A stretch of DNA of 32,591 nt from Echinostoma caproni (lineage: Eukaryota > Platyhelminthes > Trematoda > Plagiorchiida > Echinostomatidae), in the NCBI GenBank assembly GCA_900618425.1, contig UZAN01043171.1, positions 1 through 32,591 on the forward strand, read 5' to 3'. The position numbers and the translations under genes were made by a program. Shown one piece after another: positions 11,776 to 22,249 of the stretch. The notes beneath the pieces were generated by a model. That model was not told the DNA's origin, ran no database searches, and saw nothing but the letters and a program-made list of their open reading frames with translations. The stretch's first letter is position 1, and the number at the start of each line of letters is the position of its first letter.

Positions 11776-12779
11776 GTTCGATGTGTCTGTTTATTGAGTT
11801 GATTGAAGAGTGCCAAGCCTCGAGAAATTCTCCAGGGGCTTTTGACCGGCCTTGGTCAATAGATTTCACTGATTCAGAGTCAAATTGTTTTCCGTCTTTA
11901 TGTTCGTGGAGGGTGATCAATGGTAGTGTCTCCTGTCTCCTGTTTGTTGTGAGCTTCCTTTTTCGGCTTCTACACAGTGTAATAACTGAGACTTTGATTT
12001 CCCAAATTGATGCAAATCCATCGTTTTTCCCTTTTGAATGAAGTACCTTTGCTCAAGCACCTCAGCACGCTTCACGCCCAATACGCGTAACATAAACCTA
12101 ATATTATTACCTACGAGGAACGAACGACTCTGTTCGCCCATCAGCCCCACTTACAAAACACATCCAACCAAACGGAACACTTACCAGAAAGAATACTAAA
12201 TCCCAGGCCACAGGCGATCTCAGCGATCCACAAACTAATTGTTTGGACTTAACATCCCCGATGCAGCTTAAGCCCAAAGTCAACAGTAATCACCCAAACC
12301 CGAGCACCCCTTGCGCACCGTGTAACTATATTGGCACCAGTAAACAGCCTATTGCGTTGACAAGTTCCTCAGTGCCCTCGAGCGGAACACTGGAAAACCA
12401 CTGATTAACTTCCATTGCTTCTATTTCTACTCGGGATTTTCAGTCGGAACTGAATTTGACTAGGATTTGCCCTTAGCACTACCTGTATTTGATACACAGC
12501 TCCAAGCGTAAATTTAACCCGTCATGCAGTAAACTTTGGTTTCCTTGTTAACGAAGCATCAAAGGAAGGCAAAATAAATGAACCCGAGAATGTTCCACGC
12601 TCATGTGCACTCCAATACTCACACGCAGGAAAGTTGAGGCGCGTTGGACGCACCTGGCGGCATTACAGCTACAAGCCATGAAGATGAAGCGGAAACTTCT
12701 CTGTGATTCTTTAAAAGTGTTTAAAAGACGGAGCATAACGCAGCGATTTTCACATCGCAACTGATAGAAAACAACCTAA
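11776..12779. other. Unassigned stretch with a Ser/Thr/Pro-rich open frame
   Basis: On the plus strand a frame without a leading ATG is open from about 12103 to 12403. It encodes a peptide rich in Ser, Thr, Pro and Asn with a CAPC pair. It could be a leftover of the 5' part of the non-LTR element that follows at 12780, but there is no endonuclease between them and no motif to support this. The rest of the stretch shows nothing recognised. Confidence 0.3.
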
Positions 12780-14330
12780 TTGTGACTGAAGCCCGTGTGA
12801 CTGATACAGACGTGACTGGAGAACTCAAAGTGCTAAACAAAAATAAGGCGGGAGGCCCCGAAGGAATCCATCCAGTGATCGCTCAGCTACTAACCGAGGT
12901 TCTAGCAGAACTAATGAATACGCATTTCAGGTAATCATTATAAAACGCCACGTTACCAGATGACTAGCGTACGGCATTATTAGTGACCCTGCACAAATCT
13001 GTATCCAAGTAGAAGGCCGAAAACCGTCAGCCTCACGTCTGTGTAAGTTTCTAGAGTGATTGGTAAGGAAGCAGAGATGCCTGCGTCTCGGAAATAATCA
13101 ACTTCTGACACCGACACAGCATAGTTTCGTTGTGTGGAGGCCGTCTTACAAACCTGCTGGTGTTTCTGGATGAGGATACGCAGTGGTCGGAAGAGGGCAA
13201 CACGTAAATGTATGCTACTTAGACTCCTCCAATACCTTTGATTCCGTCAGCTATCGGTGGCTGACAGTCAAAATACTAAGCCCTGGTGTAGTAGGCAACG
13301 CAAGAAATTAGATTATATCGTTTATGAGTAATCGAATTTTGCTGTGAGAGTGCGACACTAGGAGTCGGAAACGTGAATGGTCAAAAGCAGTGTCCCTCAC
13401 GGCTCTATGTTAGGACCGCTACTGTTCTTGATGTTCATAAATGATCCGGCTAAGGGTCTCCAAAATCTTTGCTTCAATTTTGCCGATGACGTGAAAATTG
13501 CAGTTACAGACATGTAGTGGGATTTATAGACTGTTCAGTGAGATCTGCCATTGAATCTCGCCAAATGTCGGCTGTTGTCCACCAGACCCAAAACGCAGTT
13601 GGTAAGCAGTCGACGGCTACAACGGGACTCACAGACGTCAGATCCGGGGGATATTGTGAATTCAAACGTTAAACCTTCAGCTCAGTGCCTTAGGGCAAGG
13701 AACATAGCTAGGGGGGGAGATTATTTCGCCTATGTAGAACAGTCATTGGCAGACAACCGGAGGTTTTCATACCTTTACATACGGTTATTGTTCCCTCTTA
13801 TAATGTTTAAACATAATGAGAACAAAATTGGTGAATACACTTATCTTCAGTGTGTCTTAACATGCCGTTACAACACAATAAATGACCAATAACAGAGAAG
13901 GATGTACAAAGGAAATATAACTGCTTTCCTTTTTCCCCCACTAAATCCTTCTCTGTCATTAGCCATATTTATTTTGTTATAATGGCATGATAAGGATACT
14001 AAAATCGAGCTTCTTTGTCAGTATTTGTTCTTATTTAGAGTAATGTGACCAGACGTGCACCGTATTACATGATATGCTGAAAAAAGATGCAGCGTGTTGC
14101 TACCCGAACTAGAGTGCAGGGCGGCATGACAGAGACTTTTAATATTGTGAAAGGTCTGTCAAGACTCAACCTCGATAATTTTTATCCGACAATAGAATTA
14201 TGTTGGGCTGAGACATAACCGGAGGTCAGCATCTAAGTCAGAGATTCCTGTGGCGTCGACGGGCACCAGAGGATGCATTCCAGGTGAGCTATAAAATAAG
14301 GGTTAGCCCTAGGTAAAAATGTGTACCGTG
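12780..14330 (+). pseudogene. CR1/jockey-like reverse transcriptase relic, interrupted
   Basis: This is a second non-LTR reverse transcriptase relic with motifs in order across several frames. NKAGGPEGIHP is at about 12840-12875, and GGRLTNLLVFLDEDTQ is at about 13137-13182. VPHGSMLGPLLFLMFIND (13391-13444) is followed by FNFADDVKIA (about 13474-13503), which keeps the catalytic FADD. LPLNLAKCRLLSTRP follows at about 13540-13580, then SDPGDIVNSNVKPSAQC. LYIRLLFP at about 13774-13797 corresponds to the usual LY-IRP segment. The frame resumes after an inserted foldback (13807-14040) with LHDMLKKMQRVATRT (about 14065-14110), MTETFNIVKGL, and an LR-HNRRSASKSE tail to about 14290. The many stops and shifts make it inactive. 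It differs in sequence from the relic at 6770-8340, so it is a separate insertion. Confidence 0.87.
13807..14040. mobile_element. Foldback (MITE-like) insertion within an RT relic
   Basis: The segment is an imperfect palindrome centred near 13919. A perfect inner hairpin pairs AAAGGAAA with TTTCCTTT. The arms extend outward through CAGAGAAGGAT/ATCCTTCTCTG and CATGCCGTTA/TAATGGCATG, with weaker similarity near the outer ends. The hexamer TAATGT occurs immediately outside both ends (13801-13806 and 14041-14046), as expected of a target-site duplication. The flanking RT frame is recognisable directly on both sides. There is no coding capacity, so mobilisation would need proteins supplied elsewhere. 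The class of element is inferred from structure only. Confidence 0.65.
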
Positions 14331-15443
14331 CGAAGCCCCAGTGGATACATTTATTGTAGGTCTCTCACCAAAGAGGCGAGAAGACAATTTTACAAGTTTG
14401 ACAGCACTGATTGTAAAGACTTCTGCAATTGGAAACTTGTTTCGTCAAGAAAAATCTCATTGCACAATCAAATACGCAGTGCTGCACGCACAGAACATTC
14501 ACCCACTACACACCACACTTCGTCCTTTGTAAACTGAACTATAGTGGGGTATCTTATACTCCTAAGATGAAAGAAATTGTCTTCTGCACCAACGGTTATG
14601 AAGAAATGTTTGACTACTATTTCTCTACACCTGATCGTGCTTTAGTCACCTCTTATTTCGTGCGTTTCGCTATAGAAAATACCGATAACTCTGTTCTCAG
14701 TGGTTTCGAACAGACCATCTGTGCTCAATTTCACTTAAGGTTGAATTCTAGTTCCTTCCTACCGCTGCAATCCTTCAGAAACTTTTGCGACCGCAACCTT
14801 CGGTCTCACTACTCCTGATGAATGCTTAACCCTATTAAGGGTTCTTGGCCCCTCTCTACGGTCTGCAAAGCTCCCTACATTCTAGTATCCGATGTGACCT
14901 GATACCTTTCTGTTGTGGCGCGCTTAATTCACAAAGCATTTAACTGCTAACCATGGGGTTGCCGAGCTCAACTAGAAGAAGCCGAGATGTCCGTGGATCA
15001 GATCTACTCACTGAGTGGGTCCGGTGGACGATCCCCCGCACCCTCTTAAACAGGGTGTGCAAATGTAAGTATATAAGTCTCACTAGGTCTCTGCATTTCC
15101 TTGGTTTGATGTATGTGCATGGTTTTGCATTCGGGATCACGGACTCCTCGTAGCTGTATGTGAGAATAGTTCTATTCCCGCCTACTACCATTGAATTCTT
15201 TCTTTTCTTAAAAGTGAGATTTCCCTTTCTGGAGTGAAGACTTTCATCTCTGGTCACCATAGTATACATTTGAGTTCTTTCCGCGAGCCAATTGAACTTT
15301 GGGCGTAACACCAGTTGTTGATTTCACAGCCTACAACGATCCACGTAGAGTGACGCACGAAAAACCCGAAAGACGGTGTCTTTCAACAAGTGAGTTTCTT
15401 CTCTAAAAGCGGTACTGAAGTACAGATTACAATAGTGTGAAAT
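14331..15443. other. Stretch with unrecognised open frames
   Basis: Two longer open frames lie here: 14429-14818 plus (129 codons) and 14940-15311 minus (123 codons, rich in Arg and Lys). Neither contains a motif I recognise, and the segment 14953-15153 is open on both strands, which argues against reading frame length as evidence. Nothing else is recognised. Confidence 0.45.
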
Positions 15444-15534
15444 ATTCCATTTGGACTGTTCACCGAGCTTGGCAATTTGTTTGCAAACGTTTCATCACCA
15501 GCCGAGGTGACATCATTAGTGCTTGTGAAGTGAA
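15444..15534 (-). repeat. Terminal-inverted-repeat family, truncated copy
   Basis: This short fragment is nearly identical to one end of the family whose full copy is at 17528-17905, read in reverse. It runs from ATTCCATTT through CCGAGCTTGGCAATTTGTTT, CATCACCAGCCGAGGTGACATCAT and GTGCTTGTGAAGTG. Similarity stops abruptly at 15534. It contains one arm and the adjacent inner block only. Confidence 0.85.
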
Positions 15535-15789
15535 GTGTGAAATATGCAAATTTCAAACTGTGGCACTATCCGGTTTAAGAGACACCGTAATCTATGAAAC
15601 CAGTAATTCGACAAGCAAGAACTGCGGCCAAGCAGGTGCACAGTGCGATGGCAAAAGAACGGGTACACCGAACTATGCCGAATAAGATCACATGAATCTA
15701 TGTTAGTCAATGCTTGGACGTGACCTAGAAGTCACCAATTAAAACACAGTGGGTATGATTGCTGGTCATCAGGGTACGCCGTGACAGGA

Positions 15790-16070
15790 CAGTAAAGTGA
15801 ATCGGTGTAGGTGTGTGTATCGTGTGCGTGTGTGTACACAGGTTTTAGAGTCAGTCGATCATGGGAATGGGTCGATGACACGGGTGAGACCGACAGAGGA
15901 CAACGTAAAAGAGCAAATATACTGATAGCGCGTGTGTATGTATAAACGGTGTGGAGAACAGTCATAGGCACGAATCAATGTGAGGATGAAATGAACAATG
16001 CACGGTCAATGGAGGACAATGGACAATAGGATAGTGGTGCTGTGTGTGTGCATGTGAACAGTGTCAATAT
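15790..16070. repeat. GT-rich low-complexity tract
   Basis: Imperfect GT runs occur at about 15808-15840, 15930-15945 and 16038-16056. Short near-duplicates such as GGAGGACAATGGACAATAGG lie near 16010-16030. No coding or RNA signal is seen. This looks like a decayed microsatellite region. Confidence 0.5.
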
Positions 16071-17527
16071 GAGGCATCAGTACTATAACTATGATATGAT
16101 TCACACGACCAGCCCGTCCCTCCAAGAGAATTTCGATTGCTACATCGTAAGAGAACGGTTGTAATAATTGTTACCCAGCCATCGCTATCGATTTTGAAAA
16201 CTGAAATATATATTAATCAATTTGGATTCTTGCAGCACGAATTCGATCAAGATCTACATCGTTGAGATGAAACAATCACACATTAGGATACATCCATTTT
16301 AGAGAAGAAAACTATATTCCCACGAAAGAAGTGAACTTATTTTGTAAATTACAAGGTTATTTTACTTTAGGAAGGGAAAGATTTACATTTTTACTGTTCA
16401 TTGATATCGAGAGGAAAAGAGAAAATATATTCAATTAGTGATCGGTTTACTAAATCGTTAGTTTTCTCAAAATATTTTCATCCAGATGATATAATATATT
16501 ATAGAAATGCTTTTCAGAACTTTCGCCTGTCTGAAAGAAGAGCGCTTTTAGGTGAGGGGGGATAAGTTTTTGGAGCCACCCACGAATAGTCTTAGAATTG
16601 ATACAATCTCAGAACAACAGGCGACAATAAGCGAGGCAAGCTGCATAGTTAGTGGTGGATCAGATAGCCAAGCAGGTTCGAAATTGTTCATGTCAAGTTT
16701 GGTTTAGTTGTCAAAGAAAGATCGTTATGAAGTATCATATGGCCATGGTAACATGTATGACCACGGATCTGTCTTGTGCGCTTAGTCACGGTGAGAGGCA
16801 AACAAAATTTAGGTTTCACCATCTAAATGCAATCCTTTTATTCGAGGTTGACTTGTGATGAACACGGTAGCACGTCTCCTAGTCAATCTCCTCTGAGGGC
16901 GTTGCTTCCAGGATTACGAGCACAATCGAAATTTTCATTTGCATACAACAACAATATGTTTTGAACCAAAAAGAACATTTTGGAAAAGGTAGTGAAAGAA
17001 AATTATCGTCTTCCAGTAAATCAACCACTTTTCCGGCTTCTTGCTGATGCAAAAAATGAAGATTTGCTAAAAAATCTTGTGAAGCGAAAAGTGGTAAATC
17101 ATTATAATACGCAGGTGAATGAATAATGTCCAATTTGTTTAGTAACTATTGAAGTATTTCGTGAATAATGAAAGACATTATTGCCATTTTTGAAGTTAGA
17201 GAAAAGATCAGTCGCCCCTTTGGGATGAAAACAGGTACATGGGAACCGCCTGCGTTTCAGTATAACGTACAAACACCATTAAAAATACTCGGTGGCATAA
17301 ATAACAGCGATTAACCTCGTCGCTTATGCAGAAGACGGGAAACATCAAATAACATGTAACGGGTTTGCCCTCTAGTGATATGAAATTGATTTATTCCTAT
17401 CATCTGACAAACACATGGTCTACAACAACTTAATTTCATCTAGCGAATGCAAATGAACATACCCGGAACAGGCACTTCAAATGATGACAAAATATTGAAA
17501 ATGGGTTCTCGTAGCTCGGGTAAAATG
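16071..17527. other. AT-rich stretch without a recognised gene
   Basis: Nothing is recognised apart from a minus-strand open segment at 16879-17145. It encodes an 88-residue peptide with LFASQDFLANLHFLHQQEAGKVVDL-type composition that reads like protein but matches no family I know. It has no ATG at its 5' end, only TTG, so if real it would be an internal exon. A pyrimidine-rich tract ending CACAAG at about 17091 could be a 3' splice site. Confidence 0.35.
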
Positions 17528-17905
17528 AATTCCATTTCGCCTGTTCGCCGAGCTTGGCAATTTGTTTGCACACGTTTCATCACGTGTACACGCCAATGCA
17601 ACTGTAGGACCAAATGACGCAACAAAGGTCACGCCGTGACCTGAGAACGGACGGAAACCGCAATCGGGACGAAAGGACAACTTCCTTCTGTCCCACCCCC
17701 ACCCGCTTGCAACAGTTCAACGGCGGAGCGAGACGAACACAGTGAGAACAGGGGACGAAATTAGCCGGTGGAGAAGAACGCATATATAAACGAACGGGTA
17801 CAGGCAGAACACTGCCACTTCACAAGCGCTGATGATGTCACCTCGGCTGGTGATGAAACGTTTGCAAACAAATTGCCAAGCTCGGCGAACAGGCGAAATG
17901 GAATT
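17528..17905 (+). mobile_element. Complete short element with 56-base terminal inverted repeats
   Basis: The left arm (17528-17583) and right arm (17850-17905) are reverse complements at 55 of 56 positions; the mismatch is at the CACAC/CAAAC site. The 266 bases between them match the diverged copy at 11470-11775, and the right end also matches 15444-15534. There is no coding capacity. The flanks show no convincing target-site duplication. The structure could be a non-autonomous DNA element, or the terminal region of a Penelope-like element, since PLE relics occur nearby and PLE ends may be inverted; the sequence does not decide between them. The near-perfect arms contrast with the heavy decay of the other full-length copy. 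Confidence 0.75.
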
Positions 17906-19079
17906 TAGTTCAAATGATCATTGATTTATTCCATATTCCTCCATCATTTGCGTGATTGATCGTTTCGTGAAACGATCGATGTAGCTCAATGTATAAAGAC
18001 GAAGGAGCTCTCCCGGTGTGCATTCAGCCTACGCAGAGACTAAATGTTTTTGCATAATACAATCTATTGGTTATATACCATTATATCTGACACATTGCAT
18101 TCGCGACCAAACTGCACAAATTCGGTGATAAAATCCATCTGCTTGCGTGGGTTGCTCTATGATCAATCGGTCACGATAAACGGATTCACAACTGAGATCT
18201 ACTTCGAAACTTGATAAATACAAGTATAGGAAACCGTATTCACGAAGAAATTTCTTTTCGATATATCGAATCTAGCGTTTACATATACAAGGTGATCATA
18301 ACACAGATGCCTGATTGGCTGATTAGAGCTCAGTTACTAATACTGACAGGGGCGAGCGAACCGAGCAAACGAATACGACAAGGTTATAGTAATAGTCGTT
18401 GGTGTGGGGTGTGTGAACACAAAGGACAAACTTTTGAGAGATGAGCAGATTACCTGAAGGTTGCGAGCTAAGGCGAGAGAGCGAGAAGACGTTACGTAAT
18501 ATACTGTGGAATTATGGGTCATGCATAACAAGTGATATAATCAGGAAAGGACTTTAGAGACAGAAACAAGATAATTAGTTCTTGGGATTGAGGTTGATGA
18601 CACTATAGAAGAGGAAAGAGGGTTGGGGAGGGGGAAGTGATGCTCTGTTTTATGCACAATCAATCCGCTGTCCAGGCCAGGGCAACAACAGTGTCTAGTC
18701 AAGCTTGTTTTTGCTCACATAATTCTGGATTGAAAATTCGAATTACAATCTCCTCTACCGTGGTTGAAAGCCGCCTTCTCATCCCTTAGGAATATTTCCG
18801 GGGTATAGTGTGAATATTTTCAATGCGTCCAATTTTTTCGCACAATGCCCGCTATCGACGAGATGACCGAGAACTGAGCTGCGAATATAAAATAATCTTA
18901 TAATGACCTGGTCGTATGTCCAATGAATCACATCCTACAAGTGCACGTGAAAAGATATAAAACGAAGGATTTGGACTAAAGGGGAAACTTGTCTTTAATT
19001 TGCTGGGACATTAAGGGCCGAGTATTAGTGAGGATATAGGATTGAGCTTCAAGGTACGTTCTAGAGATCACTTTGGACA
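17906..19079. other. Stretch without a recognised gene
   Basis: No domain or repeat is recognised. A purine-rich run (GAGGAAAGAGGG...GAGGGGGA) is at about 18610-18635. Open frames at 18211-18444 plus and 18337-18531 minus overlap and are unrecognised. Confidence 0.55.
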
Positions 19080-19587
19080 AACTTTGTTGGAATTCTTGTG
19101 ATGTACAGACGTTATCTTTTTGATGAAGATATAAGCACCTCAAAATTTGGTAACCTGGAATATTGGCTATCTAAAGCCCTTGCCAACTGTTTTCCTGCGG
19201 TACAGTTAAGACTCTCATCGAGGACTAAGCCGTTCAATGTTCAACAGCTTAAGGATAAATTACCTCACCAGTCCCATCAGTTCACGTGCACTTGTAGTGC
19301 TCGGTATGTCGGCCACACACCGAGCGGTCTGTGGAAGAGAATATCTGATCGCTCTTCGAAAAGGAAAAGTGAAAAGTTGGAACAGTTCAATTCTCAAACC
19401 TTTGGTCAAGAGTGGGCACCGGATTGACACAGAAACACCATTTACAATTTTCTTCATTACACCTAAGAATCAAACCAAAGTATTACGTAAAAACATCCGA
19501 ACAACTGCCGAATCTATAGCAATTAGGATCCTGAACCCGGAGTTGTGCAAGCAACGTTATCTGGTTCAAGCAATGCTGTTACCATGA
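19080..19587 (+). pseudogene. Penelope-like element, C-terminal GIY-YIG endonuclease relic
   Basis: This is the C-terminal part of a PLE protein, in which a GIY-YIG nuclease follows the reverse transcriptase and nicks target DNA. The first frame carries NLEYWLSKALANCFPAVQLR and QQLKDKLP, then the nuclease core FTCTCSARYVGHTPSGLWKR at about 19281-19340, keeping the CxC pair, the Y-V-G strand and the Arg. A one-base frame change near 19380-19390 moves the reading to a second frame with SSILKPLVKSGHRIDTETPF, then TAESIAIRILNPELC, the conserved PLE tail, ending at 19587. The order and spacing fit the family. No RT core is recognised upstream, so the copy is 5' truncated, as is usual for dead copies. 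Confidence 0.82.
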
Positions 19588-22249
19588 CAATTGTCCATGT
19601 CTTTATGTGACACTTTCTGTTCTATCCCTCCCCCAATTCTCATTCACTGTCTTTTTTCGCAAACTTTCACACCTGTTTTATTCATTCTTGACTAACACCT
19701 TTCATATCGTGTCCAATTCACACATTTTCAGCCTGCCGTCCCCTATCCAATTATCGTAACCCCACAGTTTATTGTTAACCAAACATTTTATACACAGACA
19801 TTCATTTCATATCAGCCTAGGTCTTGTATTATTCTTTTGACTTACATGTGAAGCGATATATCGAAGCGGAATTTCTTCGCGTTTCCACTTGGTTCTTATG
19901 CATCAATGGAAATATTCTACGACTTGAACAATAATGTCATCTAGAAACACTTTAACACCAGATATACCACTATCAATGTCGCTCATACCTTATTAGAATA
20001 TGGCAGAAGAAGTGGATGAACCAAGTGAACTAAACTCAAGTCAATCCAAGAAGCGGCTTTACTTTGCCCCGTAGGGAATGAATGTTCAGTTAATACTTAA
20101 TCACTATTCTGTGGAAATTGCCGGTTAAAAAATAATGACGATAGGGTGCATATACAATAAACTGAAGAAACTGGCGGAGAGGTTGTTTCGGAATCTCAAT
20201 GACAAGCTCGGCATTGGTAAAAAACTGTGCAAGTACGGTATTACCGAAGATTTACATGCTGTGATGCGCGCTGATATATGTTTATACTTGAAGCTAATGC
20301 TACATGTATAGATGCATGGACCAAGGTGAGGTCACAGTGTTTGAGAGGAGTCTAGTAGTATTCTGGTAGCAGGTTTACGACTAGCCCTAAGGTGCTGTGA
20401 AATAGTAAACTGAACAGCATGCTCACGAGATATGCCCCTGTATCGACATACATGTTTGATGGATGTACGAATGAGTTTAGTCTTTGATTGAAAGACCCGG
20501 AAGAATAACTGGGGATGTATAAAGCCAGCGAGGAGAGATACAAGAGAAAATAAAATGCTTTATTTAGTGCACTGGGTTAGGTAGAATTTTCAAACAAACA
20601 ATGTAAAACGTGAGTTTTCTGACTTTTTGAAATGCCCCAACGACATAAGGAGGAGATGTTTGACGGAGCATACCCTGGAAACGTGTGCTCCATTGATAGT
20701 GACATGTTGAGAGGAGTTCATCACAATGGGTGAAATAATTACGAAACAGATTGGTAAGCTCCGGCTGAATGAATGATTGATGAAAACTTTGATTTCTTCT
20801 GTTTGATCCGTATTTCAATTAACAACATTAGGAGTAGGGAGGACTGCTATGAATGGAAGACGGATGTCGGTTTCAGCGTTGCTGCATTGGCGATTGAGAT
20901 CGTCCATGTTGGCAACTGGCAGATTCCCCTTCGTGTTGAAACCGCAGGAATGAAAATACATTTTAGACAGCAGTGCATATATACAAGGCACGTTTAATTT
21001 CCGCAGTTCTTCTTTGATTGATTTCGAATGGTCTCTCACCAAGGTATTCCTGTTTCGCTTTGGAAGCTTGTTATTTCTTTCGTCGTAATCGTTTACGTGT
21101 GAGTGACGAAAAACGGTCTGATCGTACGTATACAGTTTCTCACGGGCAGACATTCAAATACTTAGTCAAGTTATAACCAAATATGGAGAAGTCATTATGT
21201 ACAAATAAAGAGAAAAGTGTCTATTCTACTATATCTCTTCGTCTAGGGAGATTTTTGAGTGGAAATTGACGCAGATGACGATCACGATGCGGAATGTATA
21301 GCTGATTATTGAATCTACTGTGTTTCGTAGGAGATAGTTTATTTGTTGCATGACCAGAGGTATCAATAATGGAACGGATTGAGAAGTTAAATAAACTTGG
21401 CTAACGAAAATCAGATCAGGAGAAACATCTAGTCTGTTCGGGGGGTCCACAATGTTCTGTGGTCTAAGGGTAGTCAAAAACGTGACATCAAACCTACTGA
21501 CGTCACCACACACGAAGCAGAGAGAACAGTCTACGTAGTTTAGTAAATCAGAGAAAGGGAATATCTGTTTACTTATTAATGTGATCATCGAAACAAGAAG
21601 AATTGTGAACTTTAGCAAAAATAATGTTCCGTAGTTTGCCTGNCGTTTGTGAATCGGAAAAGGTCAGTCAACTCGGCAGGTGGAAAAGTTGTCGATTTTG
21701 TTGTACTGTCAGCTCTCCTGAAGCAATGCGAGTCCAACCCTTGAATATTCACGTCTCCTTGTCAAATCTATTACTTCTGTCGTATTAACAAGCATGGAGC
21801 GCACATTTCCCTCGACGACTATCAGAATGTAGATGACTGAAAGTGATCGTTGGGGTAGTGCGACCAGCCATCCAGTTCGATGTTTTCTGGGAAATTTCTT
21901 GACATTTCCGTAAATTCTCTCTCTGTTACGAACTGATTTGCCAACAGAAGGTAACATTCAGTGGCAGTTTCTCATGAAATCGGTAGAATATTTCACTGAA
22001 TTTAGGATGACCATGGTAGCACACCGTTTCTATGGCAAAAAAGAACGTGCATTCCAGATACAATTCAGTGGAGATTGGCTGTGTATTCTGGATTTGATGA
22101 TGTAACAGATCGCGCGAACCATTTCAAATGCCTCGCTCACACTGTTGTCAACGTGGTGGAGATGCCAATAAGGAAACGGCTGCGGGAGTTGAATAAACCG
22201 AGGTCGTTACCGAGACAGATCAAGACATACTACGAATCTAGTCAGAGAT
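19588..22249. other. Stretch without a recognised gene
   Basis: Unrecognised minus-strand frames include 20815-21153 (112 codons from a true ATG, hydrophilic, with KSIKEELRKLNVPC in the middle) and 21229-21618 (129 codons, hydrophobic start but opening with TTG). Neither shows a known domain. An ambiguous base is at 21643. The missing RT core of the gypsy relic at 22250-23311 is not recognised here, so that element stops at about 22250. Confidence 0.45.
20815..21153 (-). CDS. Unrecognised 112-codon open frame
   Basis: The frame begins with ATG and stays open for 112 codons on the minus strand. The product is hydrophilic and charged in its first half (YDERNNKLPKRNRN) with a possible short helix KSIKEELRKL, and has four Cys residues in the second half. 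No signal peptide, membrane segment or known motif is visible. A further open minus frame, 20564-20818, abuts its end in another phase. It could be an exon, a repeat-derived frame or chance; I have no evidence to choose. Confidence 0.15.
   Translation of the reverse strand: MSAREKLYTYDQTVFRHSHVNDYDERNNKLPKRNRNTLVRDHSKSIKEELRKLNVPCIYALLSKMYFHSCGFNTKGNLPVANMDDLNRQCSNAETDIRLPFIAVLPTPNVVN

Noticed and set aside
11591..11797. Secreted small protein (hydrophobic frame starting at 11638)
   Set aside because: It lies wholly within a copy of the inverted-repeat family and is not kept in the complete copy.
14940..15311. 123-codon Arg/Lys-rich minus frame as a DNA-binding protein
   Set aside because: No motif supports this, and 14953-15153 is open on the plus strand as well.
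16879..17145. Minus-strand protein-like frame as a complete gene
   Set aside because: There is no ATG at its beginning and no family match. It is kept only as a note on the surrounding stretch.
21229..21618. 129-codon minus-strand frame with a signal-peptide-like start
   Set aside because: It opens with TTG, not ATG, so the apparent N-terminal signal is not a supported start in a eukaryotic genome. No domain was found.
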